DNA of 64,000 nucleotides, from NCBI RefSeq assembly GCF_019947135.1, contig NZ_JAGSHT010000006.1, forward strand, positions 17,500 through 81,499, given 5' to 3'. This DNA comes from Occultella gossypii. Lineage in GTDB: Bacteria > Actinomycetota > Actinomycetes > Actinomycetales > Beutenbergiaceae. Below are positions 54,992-63,218 of this stretch, one piece after another. The first letter of the stretch is position 1, and every line of letters starts with the position of its first letter. The translations under genes were made by a program, and so were the position numbers. The notes below the pieces were generated by a model, which made no database searches, was not told where the DNA came from, and was given only the letters and a program-made list of their open reading frames with translations.

Positions 54992-55582
54992 GTGGACGTG
55001 TGTGGTGTGGTGCTCGCCGCCGGGGCCGGGAGCCGGCTCGGCCTGGGCCCGAAGGCACTGTTGCGGTTTCGGGATACGTCCCTGGTCGAGCACGTCGTCG
55101 GTGCGCTCCGGGCCGGTGGCTGTGACCGGGTGGTCGTGGTGCTCGGCGCGGCGGCGGACCGGGTCCGCCTCGGCACCGAGCTCGGGGACGCCCAGGTGGT
55201 GGTGAACGCCGATTGGGCCAGTGGCCTGGCATCCTCGTTCCGAGCCGGAGTGGCGGCCGCACAGGAGGCGGGCCCGGTTCCGGTCCTGATCGCCCTCGTC
55301 GACCAACCCGGCGTCAGCGGCGAACTCGTGGCCCACCTGCTGGCCGAGCACCGGGCGGGCACGGTCACCGCGGCCCGGTTCGGACCGGACGCGCGGCCGG
55401 GGCACCCGATGGTCTTCGACGCCGGCGTCGCCGCCGAGGCGTCCGCCCGGGCCACCGGCGACGAGGGTGCCCGGCGCTACCTGCGCGCCCACCCCGAGGT
55501 GCTGCGCCCGGTGGACTGCACCGGGCTCGGCGCAGCGGAGGACGTCGACGTCCCCGGCGACCTGCACCGACTCCGGTCCTGA
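54992..55582 (+). CDS. MobA/MocA-like nucleotidyltransferase
   Basis: The 196-residue protein is a molybdenum-cofactor nucleotidyltransferase-type protein. CGVVLAAGAGSRLGLGPKALLRF is the nucleotide-binding loop, VLIALVDQPGVSGELV holds the metal-binding Asp, and ARFGPDARPGHPMVF supplies the PGHP motif typical of MocA. It would make the cytosine dinucleotide cofactor needed by xanthine dehydrogenase, which fits purine catabolism, but no such dehydrogenase is in the window. The GTG start follows TACGCT. Confidence 0.8.
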   Translation: MDVCGVVLAAGAGSRLGLGPKALLRFRDTSLVEHVVGALRAGGCDRVVVVLGAAADRVRLGTELGDAQVVVNADWASGLASSFRAGVAAAQEAGPVPVLIALVDQPGVSGELVAHLLAEHRAGTVTAARFGPDARPGHPMVFDAGVAAEASARATGDEGARRYLRAHPEVLRPVDCTGLGAAEDVDVPGDLHRLRS

Positions 55583-55605
55583 CCAGCGCACCGTCGCTCC
55601 CCTGA

Positions 55606-56517
55606 TCAGCAGAAGCCGGTGACGGAGGCCCAGGCGCGCGGCTCCGGCGTGGCGTCCTTGCGCAGCACGGTGGCCTCGATCAGCCCGTACGGGCGGTCCG
55701 CCGCGAAGAAGACCACGTTCGGGTTGTCCTGACCGAACGGGCTCAGGTCCACCAGGAAGTGGTGCTTGTTCGGCATCGAGAACTTGATCTCGGCGATCTC
55801 CGGGTGCGCCTCGAGGACCGCGATGCCCATCTGATAGAGCGTCTGCTGCAGCGCGTAGGAGTGCTGGGTGGCGAACTGCTCCAGCATGAGCCGGCGGACG
55901 TCGTCGAACACCGCGTCGAAGTCCAGGTCGGTGCGGGTGTAGCGCCACCGGGCCTTGACGTCGGTGGCCAGGATCCGGTCCGTGGCCTCGGCGAGCGTCG
56001 TGTACTTGTCACGGGTGAAGCCCACGAACTCCGACGCGGTCGACTTCAGCACGGTGAGATCCTGCAGGCCGGCCACGACGAACACGTCGTCGCCGTCGCG
56101 CTGGACGACGACGGTGCGTACCTCGGTGCCGCTCTTGACGAACGAGTGGTCGTGCTCGCCGGCACCGGTGGGGATCCGGACCCAGGAGTACTTCTCGATC
56201 TCCCAGCGTCCGCCGGAGATCCAGTCGTAGCTGGACGTGAAGTGCTCCCCCAGGCGGAGCGCGAACTCCTCCGGGGTGCCGACGCCGTCCCGGGCGAGGG
56301 AGTACACGGTGTTCTTCTGGCTGTCGGTGGCGACGCAGTGCGCGTTGTCGCCGTCCGTGTGGATCGCATCCAGGTCGCCGCGCAGTTGCGACGAGACGTT
56401 GAAGTCGGTGATCTCGTGGCGCGAGGCCTCCCGCTCGATGCGGACGAGGCGCACCTCGGCCTTGCCGTACTGGTTCTCGCCCAGGACGGCGATGTCGCTG
56501 GCGGTGGTGTCGGGCAT
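55606..56517 (-). CDS. pucL: Urate oxidase
   Basis: The 303-residue cofactor-free enzyme oxidises urate to 5-hydroxyisourate. It contains two T-fold halves. KNTVYSLARDGVGTPEEFALRLGEHF carries the conserved Thr/Lys region. FVGFTRDKYTTLAEATDRILATDV and IKFSMPNKHHFLVDLSPFGQDNPNVVF follow. The last gene of uraD-uraH-pucL, it is one base downstream of uraH. Confidence 0.96.
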   Translation of the reverse strand: MPDTTASDIAVLGENQYGKAEVRLVRIEREASRHEITDFNVSSQLRGDLDAIHTDGDNAHCVATDSQKNTVYSLARDGVGTPEEFALRLGEHFTSSYDWISGGRWEIEKYSWVRIPTGAGEHDHSFVKSGTEVRTVVVQRDGDDVFVVAGLQDLTVLKSTASEFVGFTRDKYTTLAEATDRILATDVKARWRYTRTDLDFDAVFDDVRRLMLEQFATQHSYALQQTLYQMGIAVLEAHPEIAEIKFSMPNKHHFLVDLSPFGQDNPNVVFFAADRPYGLIEATVLRKDATPEPRAWASVTGFC

Positions 56518-56518
56518 G

Positions 56519-56869
56519 TCAGTTCCCTCGGTAGGTGGAGTAGGCGAACGGACTCAGCAGCACCGGTACGTGGTAGTGCTGGTTCGACTGATCTGTCACT
56601 GCCACCCGGAAGGCCACGGTGACCTCCGGGTAGAACGTGTCGACGCCACGGGCGTCGAAGTAGGCGCCGGTGGCGAAGGTGAGCCGGTAGGTGCCGCCGG
56701 GCAGCGCTTCGGGCCCGAGGTCGGCGATGCGGCCGTCGTCGTCGGTGGTCCCGGTGGCGACCTGGGCCCAGCCGGATCGCCCGGCGACGGCGCCCTCGAG
56801 TACGACGGCGATCCCGGCCGCGGGACGACCGGCGGAGGCGTCCAGGACGTGGGTGGTGACGTGGGACAT
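56519..56869 (-). CDS. uraH: 5-Hydroxyisourate hydrolase (transthyretin-like)
   Basis: The 116-residue enzyme hydrolyses 5-hydroxyisourate to OHCU. The N-terminal VTTHVLDASAGRPA and the C-terminal YSTYRG motif are the two hallmarks. The last residue is Asn instead of the usual Ser of YRGS. It overlaps the uraD stop by one base (TGATG). Confidence 0.95.
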   Translation of the reverse strand: MSHVTTHVLDASAGRPAAGIAVVLEGAVAGRSGWAQVATGTTDDDGRIADLGPEALPGGTYRLTFATGAYFDARGVDTFYPEVTVAFRVAVTDQSNQHYHVPVLLSPFAYSTYRGN

Positions 56870-57369
56870 CAGTTCGTTCCTTCCAGGACGGACTCCAGGC
56901 GGAGCACGGCGATCTCGCGCAGCTGTGCCGCGGCGATCCGGCGCTCCTGATCGGGCGTGTGGGTGAGCCGCTCGTCAAGGGCCGCGAGGATCTGGACGGC
57001 GCTACGGCCGGCCGCCCGGATCAGGAATACGTGCCCGAACCGCTCCTCGTAGGCGGCGTTGCCGGCCCGCAGCCGCTCCTGCACGTCGGCATCGGTGTCG
57101 ATGCCGGACTGTTCCCGACGCGACATCGCCGCGTCGGCAGCGGCGCCCTCGGCGCGCTCACCGATCCGCGGGTGGCGGGCCAGGGCGGCGTCGATCTCGG
57201 CATCGGTCCAGGGGTCCGCCGCGGTCCGGGCAGCGGCCAGCGCCTCGGCCACCGTGGCGAACGGCAGCGCGTCGGCGACGGCACGGGCCCAGCGATCCAC
57301 GTCCGCGCAGCTGCGCAGCACCGCAAGAGTGTCCTCCCGGGGTGCGGTGTTGAACTCGGCCAGCCTCAT
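56869..57369 (-). CDS. uraD: OHCU decarboxylase
   Basis: The 166-residue protein decarboxylates OHCU to S-allantoin. The family blocks are visible: HPRIG with the catalytic His (about residue 63), then SGIDTDADVQERLRAGNAAYEERFGHVFLIRAAGRSAVQIL. The ATG at 57369 is preferred to the open frame up to 57417 because similarity starts there. It is the first gene of the operon and has two IclR-type boxes 27-66 bases upstream. Confidence 0.93.
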   Translation of the reverse strand: MRLAEFNTAPREDTLAVLRSCADVDRWARAVADALPFATVAEALAAARTAADPWTDAEIDAALARHPRIGERAEGAAADAAMSRREQSGIDTDADVQERLRAGNAAYEERFGHVFLIRAAGRSAVQILAALDERLTHTPDQERRIAAAQLREIAVLRLESVLEGTN

Positions 57370-57395
57370 CGCTCGGTGCCTTCGCCTTCCGTCTG

Positions 57396-57435
57396 ACTTC
57401 CGTATGTCGGAATCCAACTTCTGCTAATCGCAAGT
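57396..57435 (-). promoter_or_regulatory. Tandem IclR-type operators before uraD
   Basis: ACTTCC-GTATGTC-GGAATC (57396-57414) and ACTTCT-GCTAATC-GCAAGT (57417-57435) start exactly 21 bases apart, two helical turns. The first matches the hyi, aceB and malic enzyme sites, while the second is a weaker copy. Confidence 0.75.
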
Positions 57436-57486
57436 TACTCGGACGATCCAATGGGTGTCAAGAGAACCATCGTGTCCACATGGCGA

Positions 57487-57516
57487 CGGGCAGACACCCC
57501 AAAGGGTGCCTGCCCG
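57487..57516 (-). terminator. Terminator downstream of bcp
   Basis: CGGGCAGGCACCC and GGGTGTCTGCCCG form a 13-pair stem with one mismatch and a 4-base loop, 17 bases beyond the bcp stop and upstream of the uraD promoter. Confidence 0.65.
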
Positions 57517-57533
57517 CCATCGTCCTCATCCGC

Positions 57534-58010
57534 CTATGCCACACCCAGCTCTTCGCGCAGGGCGCGCACGTGCCCCTGGGCGGCCACGTCGTAGGCGACC
57601 GAGGCCAGCGTGCCGTCGGGCGCCACCACGAACGTGGACCGGTGCACGGAGTCGAACGTCCGGTCGCCGAAGGTGACCGGACCCCAGGTGCCGTAGGCCT
57701 CGGCGACCGAGTGGTCGAGGTCCGAGGCGAGCGGGAAGGTCAGCCGCTGCTCGGCTGCGAACGCCTGCAGGTCGGCGACCGGATCGGCCGAGACGCCCAC
57801 GACGGCGTAGCCGGCGCCCTGCAGTGAGGCCAGGGCATCGCGGAAGTCGCAGGCCTCGGTGGTGCACCCGGGAGTGCTCGCCTTCGGGTAGAAGTACACG
57901 ATCACACCGTTGGTGGCACCGGCCCTCAGGTCGGCCAGGGTGGCCTTCTCCCCGTCGGCGGTCGGCAGGCTGAAGTCGGGGGCGGTGTCCCCCACGTCGA
58001 GTCGGCTCAT
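57534..58010 (-). CDS. bcp: Thioredoxin-dependent peroxiredoxin (BCP/PrxQ)
   Basis: The 158-residue peroxiredoxin reduces hydroperoxides. The active loop TPGCTTEACDF gives peroxidatic Cys49 and resolving Cys54, five residues apart as in the alpha-type PrxQ. The remaining markers are DFSLPTADG and FVVAPDG. It lies 18 bases after aceB on the same strand, so it probably is co-transcribed with it. Urate oxidase produces hydrogen peroxide, which makes a peroxidase in this island sensible. Confidence 0.92.
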   Translation of the reverse strand: MSRLDVGDTAPDFSLPTADGEKATLADLRAGATNGVIVYFYPKASTPGCTTEACDFRDALASLQGAGYAVVGVSADPVADLQAFAAEQRLTFPLASDLDHSVAEAYGTWGPVTFGDRTFDSVHRSTFVVAPDGTLASVAYDVAAQGHVRALREELGVA

Positions 58011-58028
58011 CGGATCGGTTCAGTCCTC

Positions 58029-59615
58029 TCAGGGCATGCGTTCGTAGGCGGGCAGGGTGAGGAAGTCGGCGTAGTCGTCCGCGACGGCGACGTCCAGGAA
58101 GGTCTGGCGAGCCTCGGCATAGTCGGCTGCATCGCCGTCGAGCTTGTCGACCTCCTCGGTCACGAGCCGGTCGATCAGCTCCCGCGTGACCTGCTCACCG
58201 GAGTCCGCCAGGACGATGTCGTTGTGCAGCCACTGCCACACCTGCGAGCGGGAGATCTCGGCCGTGGCGGCGTCCTCCATCAGGTTGTTGATGGCCACCG
58301 CACCGAGCCCACCGAGCCAGGCGTGCAGGTACTGGATGCCGACCGAGATGTTCGAGCGCAGACCCACCTCGGTGACGTCGCCCGGTGTGGCGGCCACGTT
58401 GAGCAGGTCCGCGGCGGTGACGGACACGTCGTCGCGAGTGACCTCGATCTGGTTCGGCGCCTCCCCGAGGACGTCGGTGAAGACCTCCTTGCAGAGCTCG
58501 ACCATGCCCGGGTGCGCCACCCACGATCCGTCGAAGCCGAGGGTCGCCTCGCGGGTCTTGTCCGCGCGGACCTTCTCGAAGGCGGCCTCGTTGACCTCGG
58601 GATCCCGCGAGGGGATGAAGGCGGCCATCCCCCCGATGGCGTGTGCGCCGCGCTTGTGGCAGGTCTGCACGAGCAGGTCGCAGTAGGCCCTCATGAACGG
58701 CACGGTCATGGTGACGGAGTTGCGGTCCGGAAGCAGGAACTCGGTGCCCCGGGTCCGGAACGACTTGATCACCGAGAACATGTAGTCCCACCGGCCGGCG
58801 TTCAGCCCCGCGGAATGCTCGCGCAGTTCATAGAGGATCTCGTCCATCTCGAACGCCGCCGGGTAGGTCTCGATCAGCACGGTAGCGCGGATGGTCCCGC
58901 GTGGGATGCCGAGGGCGTCCTGGCCGATGATGAAGGCGTCGTTCCACAGTCGCGCCTCCAGGTGGGACTCCATCTTCGGCAGGTAGAAGTAGGGGCCGAG
59001 CCCCTTCTCGATCTGGCGCAGCCCTGCCGTCGCCAGGTAGAGCGCGAAGTCCACGAGGCTGCCGGAGACGACCTCGCCGTCGACCGTGATGTGTTTCTCC
59101 GGGAGGTGCCAGCCGCGCGGGCGCACCACGATGGTGGCGAGCTCGTCGTCGGGCTTGAGGGCGTAGGACTTGCCGGTCTCGGCCGTGAAGTCGATGGACC
59201 GGTTGATCGCGTCGAGCAGATTGACCTGACCGCCGATCACCGAGGACCAGTGCGGGGTGTTCGCGTCCTCCTGGTCCGCGAGCCACACCTTCGCCCCGGA
59301 GTTGAGGGCATTGATGGTCATCTTCCGGTCGGTGGGACCAGTGATCTCGACCCGGCGGTCGGCCAGGCCGGGCGCGGCGGGCGCGACCCGCCAGGAGTCG
59401 TCGGCGCGGATGTTCGCGGTCTCGGGCAGGAAGTCGAGGGTGCCGCCCTCGGCGAGGGCGGCCACGCGCCGGCTGCGCGCCTCGAGCAGCTCGAGGCGGC
59501 GGGCGCCGAGCTGACGATGCAGGCTCGCGATCAGATCGAGGGCCGCGGTGGTGAGTACCTCCTCGGCCCGCTCGGGGAGATCGCCGACGATCTCGAGGCC
59601 GGACACATCGCTCAT
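58029..59615 (-). CDS. aceB: Malate synthase A
   Basis: The 528-residue enzyme condenses glyoxylate with acetyl-CoA to malate. The signature KDxDxNTPHW-type block is seen as WLADQEDANTPHWSSVIGGQ. VRPRGWHLPEKH, TYPAAFEMDEILYELREHSAGLNAGRWDYMFS and GFDGSWVAHPGMVEL are the further type A blocks. The start at 59615 has GAAGGAG upstream. The IclR box lies 82 bases upstream. No isocitrate lyase is in the window, so its role here appears tied to glyoxylate from purines. Confidence 0.96.
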   Translation of the reverse strand: MSDVSGLEIVGDLPERAEEVLTTAALDLIASLHRQLGARRLELLEARSRRVAALAEGGTLDFLPETANIRADDSWRVAPAAPGLADRRVEITGPTDRKMTINALNSGAKVWLADQEDANTPHWSSVIGGQVNLLDAINRSIDFTAETGKSYALKPDDELATIVVRPRGWHLPEKHITVDGEVVSGSLVDFALYLATAGLRQIEKGLGPYFYLPKMESHLEARLWNDAFIIGQDALGIPRGTIRATVLIETYPAAFEMDEILYELREHSAGLNAGRWDYMFSVIKSFRTRGTEFLLPDRNSVTMTVPFMRAYCDLLVQTCHKRGAHAIGGMAAFIPSRDPEVNEAAFEKVRADKTREATLGFDGSWVAHPGMVELCKEVFTDVLGEAPNQIEVTRDDVSVTAADLLNVAATPGDVTEVGLRSNISVGIQYLHAWLGGLGAVAINNLMEDAATAEISRSQVWQWLHNDIVLADSGEQVTRELIDRLVTEEVDKLDGDAADYAEARQTFLDVAVADDYADFLTLPAYERMP

Positions 59616-59696
59616 GGGAAGGCTCCTTCTTCGGGCGTGGCCTAGCAGCCGGTTCGAGCATGCCAAGGCCGGAAAGGTGTGGCAATCGGTCACGAC

Positions 59697-59736
59697 ACTT
59701 CCGCTGTGCGGAATTATGATTCCTTTGGATGATACC
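59697..59736 (-). promoter_or_regulatory. IclR-type operator before aceB
   Basis: ACTTCC-GCTGTGC-GGAATT (59697-59715) matches the other three sites. GATTCC begins exactly 21 bases later (59718) and may be a degenerate second site. The region also lies about 100 bases before the divergent methyltransferase gene. Confidence 0.7.
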
Positions 59737-59815
59737 AGCGGGTTGCCGGTGCGTGACGGCACGTCCCACGTGCACCCCCTTGTCCTCCCCGGCCCCGGAC
59801 ACGGAGGATGGCCGG

Positions 59816-60577
59816 ATGGATCCCGCAGACTTCTACACCGGTCTCGTCGCCGATCTCTACGCCCCGCTCCGCTCGGTCACGCAGACCGCCGAGCCCTACG
59901 AACGCTTCATCCGGGAGGCCGGCGAACCCGCCCTGGAACTCGGCTGCGGCGACGGCGACCCGTTGCTGGACCTGCGCCGTCGGGGTTTGGACGTCGACGG
60001 CGTCGACTCCTCCGCGGACATGCTCGACCGTTGCCGTGCGCGCGCCGTCGCGGCCGGGCTCACGGTGGCCGTGCACCACCAGCGGATGGAGGAGCTCTAC
60101 CTACCCCGGCGCTACCGCTCGATCTTCCTGGCCGGCCCGACGTTCAACCTGCTCCCGGACGACGAGACGGCGGCGCGTGCCCTGGCCCGGATCCGCGCCC
60201 ACCTCACGGACGGGGGCACCGCCCTGGTGCCGCTGTTCATCCCGGACCCCGTTGCGCCGTCGGCCATCGGCATCGCGAGCGAGTCCACGACCGCAGACGG
60301 CGCGCGGCTCCGGTGCACCACCGTGGCCAGCACCCGCGACCAGCCCGGGCGCACCCAGCGCACCCTGCTGCGCTACGAGCGGGAGACGCCGTCGGGCGCA
60401 CCGGAGGTGGTCGATCGGGACTGGCTGCTGCACTGGCACACCCAGGACGGCTTCAGGCGGCTCGCCGAGGACGCGGGCCTGCGTACCGTCGCGATCCGGA
60501 CGTCCGATGGTGAAGCGGCCACCCCGGAGGCCACCTCGTTTACGTTCTCGCTGACGGCGGCGCAGGAAAGCCGATGA
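59816..60577 (+). CDS. Class I SAM-dependent methyltransferase
   Basis: The 253-residue protein has the methyltransferase motif I ALELGCGDGDPLLDLRRRGLDVDGVDSSADMLDRCR (about residues 39-74), followed by YRSIFLAGPTFNLLPDDETAARALARIRAHL. The substrate is unknown. The start at 59816 has GGAGG upstream. Its stop overlaps the ATG of the following oxidoreductase (ATGA), so the pair forms an operon. Confidence 0.82.
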   Translation: MDPADFYTGLVADLYAPLRSVTQTAEPYERFIREAGEPALELGCGDGDPLLDLRRRGLDVDGVDSSADMLDRCRARAVAAGLTVAVHHQRMEELYLPRRYRSIFLAGPTFNLLPDDETAARALARIRAHLTDGGTALVPLFIPDPVAPSAIGIASESTTADGARLRCTTVASTRDQPGRTQRTLLRYERETPSGAPEVVDRDWLLHWHTQDGFRRLAEDAGLRTVAIRTSDGEAATPEATSFTFSLTAAQESR

Positions 60578-61533
60578 GGGCCGTCCGCTACGACCGGTAC
60601 GGGCCACCGGAGGTGCTCCGCACCGAGCAGGTGCCCGAGCCCACGCCGCGGCCGGGACAGGTGCTCGTGCGCGTGGCCGCGACGTCGATCAACCTCTCCG
60701 ACTGGGAGTGTCTGCGCGGCCGGCCCGCCTACGCCCGGCTCGGTGGCCTGCGCCGGCCGCTGCGTACACCGGTGCTCGGCTCGGACATCGCCGGGTGGGT
60801 CGAGGCGGTCGGGCCGGGGGTCGCCAGGTTCCGCGCCGGCGACGAGGTGTACGGGGACAACCTCGCGCTCAAGGGCGGCTTCGCCGAGTACGCCGTGGCG
60901 CCCGAGGGTGCGCTCGCGCTGAAACCTGCGGGCCTGACCTTCGCGCAGGCTTCGAGCCTGCCCCAGGCGGGTGCCATCGCCGGGCACGCGACGTCCGCCG
61001 TCCGTCCCGGGGACCGGGTCCTGATCAACGGCGCCGGCGGCGGCTCGGGGATGTTCGCGATCCAGCTCGCCAGTGCCGCGGGTGCCCACGTGACCGGGGT
61101 GGACAACGCCGGGAAGCTCGACTTCATGCGCTCGCTCGGGGCTGCTGACGTGATCGACTACCGCGCGCAGGACTTCACCCGGACCGGGCCCTACGACGTC
61201 ATCGTCGACCTGGTCGCGCACCGGTCGCCGTTCGCGTATCGGCGGGCCTTGACCCGGGGTGGCCGCTACGGAATGGTCGGCGGCGGGGTGCCGACCATGA
61301 TCGGGGTGGGGACCGTCGGAGCCCTCGCGGGTCTCGTCACCGGCCGGCGGCTCGGGATCCTGGCGGTGCCGTCCGGGCCGAAGCACTTCGAGCCGGTTGC
61401 GCAGCGGTGCGTCGACGGCGACGTTGCGATCCGGATCGACCGTAGCTATCCCCTGCGCGACGTCGCCGAGGCGCTGACGTACGTCGGCTCCGGGCGCGCC
61501 CTCGGCAAGGTGGTCGTGGAGATCGCCTCGTGA
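60574..61533 (+). CDS. MDR-family NAD(P)-dependent quinone oxidoreductase-like protein
   Basis: The 319-residue medium-chain dehydrogenase/reductase has the GroES-like N-terminal domain (SINLSDWECLRGRPAY, VLGSDIAGWVEAVGPGVARFRAGDEVYG) and a Rossmann domain (RVLINGAGGGSGMFAIQLASAAGAHVTGVDN). No zinc ligands are seen, so it belongs with the zinc-independent quinone oxidoreductase group. It is translationally coupled to the methyltransferase. Confidence 0.88.
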   Translation: MRAVRYDRYGPPEVLRTEQVPEPTPRPGQVLVRVAATSINLSDWECLRGRPAYARLGGLRRPLRTPVLGSDIAGWVEAVGPGVARFRAGDEVYGDNLALKGGFAEYAVAPEGALALKPAGLTFAQASSLPQAGAIAGHATSAVRPGDRVLINGAGGGSGMFAIQLASAAGAHVTGVDNAGKLDFMRSLGAADVIDYRAQDFTRTGPYDVIVDLVAHRSPFAYRRALTRGGRYGMVGGGVPTMIGVGTVGALAGLVTGRRLGILAVPSGPKHFEPVAQRCVDGDVAIRIDRSYPLRDVAEALTYVGSGRALGKVVVEIAS

Positions 61534-61629
61534 CGTGCCGCACGTCGTCGAGAGCGTCATCGTGCGGCCCATCGCGTCGTTGAGCCGCAGATCAGCACCC
61601 TCGGCGGGGCGGCCTTGACCGGGGTCATG

Positions 61630-61687
61630 GGGCCGGTGGTAGCCTCCCGGGCACCGGCCCTGAGCGACCGCGAGCCCGTTCGGGCTC
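61630..61687 (+). promoter_or_regulatory. Structured leader upstream of the deaminase gene
   Basis: Two stable stems precede the deaminase: GGGCCGGTG with CACCGGCCC (61630-61660, 13-base loop) and GAGCCCG with CGGGCTC (61672-61687). They lie about 105 bases before the GTG start. They could terminate the preceding operon or form a regulatory leader. I do not recognise a known riboswitch consensus. Flanking 61,534-61,629 shows no gene. Confidence 0.4.
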
Positions 61688-61790
61688 CGACCCGGGCCGG
61701 TTCCTGGATCAGCAGACAGGACCTCACTGAGCTGGCGGCATGGTCGCCGCCCGTGACCGCGCCGTTCGTCCGAACCGAAAGGCGATCCAC

Positions 61791-63158
61791 GTGAGCACCC
61801 TCTGGCTGTCCCACCCACAGGCCATCTTCACCGGCACCGGCGCCGACTCCGACGGCTCCGCCGCCGGCGGCGTGGTCGTCGACACCGGGACCGGCACCGT
61901 CGTCGAACTCGTCGGCTCCGGCGCACGCCCCACCGTGGCACCCGACGAGACCTACGACGCGTCCGCGCACGTGGTCATCCCGGGACTGATCAACACCCAC
62001 CACCACTTCTATCAGACGCTCACCCGCGCCTGGGCGCCGGTGGTGAACGTGCCGCTGTTCCCGTGGCTGGTGAACCTGTACCCGGTCTGGGCGCGGCTCA
62101 CCCCGCGCGCGCTGGAGCTCGCCACGACGGTCGCGATGGCCGAACTGCTGCGCTCGGGCTGCACCACGGCGGCCGACCACCACTACCTGTTCCCGGACGG
62201 CATGGAGGACTCGATCGACATCCAGGTCCGGGCTGCCCGGGCACTGGGCATGCGGGCCACCCTCACCCGCGGCTCGATGACCCTCGGTGAGAAGGACGGC
62301 GGGCTACCGCCGCAGTCCACCGTCCAGGACCCGGACGTGATCCTCGCCGACTCGCAGCGGCTGATCGACACCTACCACGAGCGTGGCGACGGAGCGATGA
62401 TCCAGATCGCCCTGGCGCCGTGCTCGCCGTTCTCGGTGACCACGCAGATCATGTCCGACAGCGCCGAGCTGGCCGCCGCCAACGACGTCCGCCTGCACAC
62501 CCACCTCGCCGAGACGATCGACGAGGAGGACTTCTGCCTGGAGCGGTTCGGGATGCGGACCGTGGAGTACCTGGACTCGGTCGGCTGGCTCACCGGCCGG
62601 ACCTGGCTCGGGCACGGCATCCATTTCAACGACGACGAGATCGCCCGGCTCGGTGCGGCCGGCACCGCGGTCGCGCACTGCCCCACCTCGAACATGCGCC
62701 TGGCCTCCGGGATCTGCCGGGCCGTGGAGCTCGAGGACGCCGGCGTTCCCGTCGGCCTCGGCGTGGACGGCTCCGCCTCCAACGACGCATCGAACATGAT
62801 CCTCGAGGTGCGCCAGGCGATGTACCTGCAGCGGCTGCGCTACGGCGCGGAGAAGGTCACTACCGAGCGGGCCCTCGGCTGGGCCACGAAGGGCTCTGCC
62901 CGGGCCCTCGGCCGTTCCGACGTGGGCGAGCTCGCGTCCGGCAAGCAGGCCGACCTGGCCATGTTCCGCCTCGACGACCTGCAGTTCTCCGGCAGCCACG
63001 ACCCGCTCGCCGCACTGCTGCTGTGCGGCGCGGACCGGGCCGACCGGGTCATGGTCGGCGGGACCTGGCGGGTCACCGACTCCGAGATCGTCGGGCTCGA
63101 CGTGCCCGCCCTGATCGCCGAGCACAGCGAGCTGGCCCGGGCACTGGTGGCCGGCTGA
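61791..63158 (+). CDS. 8-Oxoguanine deaminase-like amidohydrolase
   Basis: The 455-residue metal hydrolase matches the 8-oxoguanine/guanine-type deaminases. IPGLINTHHHFYQTLTRAW holds the HxH site, TLATTVAMAELLRSGCTTAADHHYLFPDG follows, and RLHTHLAETIDEEDF then WLGHGIHFNDDEIARL give later His ligands. CPTSNMRLASG and GLGVDGSASNDASNM complete the set. 8-Oxoguanine would give urate, the substrate of pucL. Atrazine-type substrates are an alternative because the family overlaps. The GTG at 61791 has GAAAGG upstream. Confidence 0.85.
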   Translation: MSTLWLSHPQAIFTGTGADSDGSAAGGVVVDTGTGTVVELVGSGARPTVAPDETYDASAHVVIPGLINTHHHFYQTLTRAWAPVVNVPLFPWLVNLYPVWARLTPRALELATTVAMAELLRSGCTTAADHHYLFPDGMEDSIDIQVRAARALGMRATLTRGSMTLGEKDGGLPPQSTVQDPDVILADSQRLIDTYHERGDGAMIQIALAPCSPFSVTTQIMSDSAELAAANDVRLHTHLAETIDEEDFCLERFGMRTVEYLDSVGWLTGRTWLGHGIHFNDDEIARLGAAGTAVAHCPTSNMRLASGICRAVELEDAGVPVGLGVDGSASNDASNMILEVRQAMYLQRLRYGAEKVTTERALGWATKGSARALGRSDVGELASGKQADLAMFRLDDLQFSGSHDPLAALLLCGADRADRVMVGGTWRVTDSEIVGLDVPALIAEHSELARALVAG

Positions 63159-63218
63159 CCCGGCCGAACCGCGACGGAGCACGCCCCGCCCACGGTGCGA
63201 TCCGCCGTCGGGCCCTGG

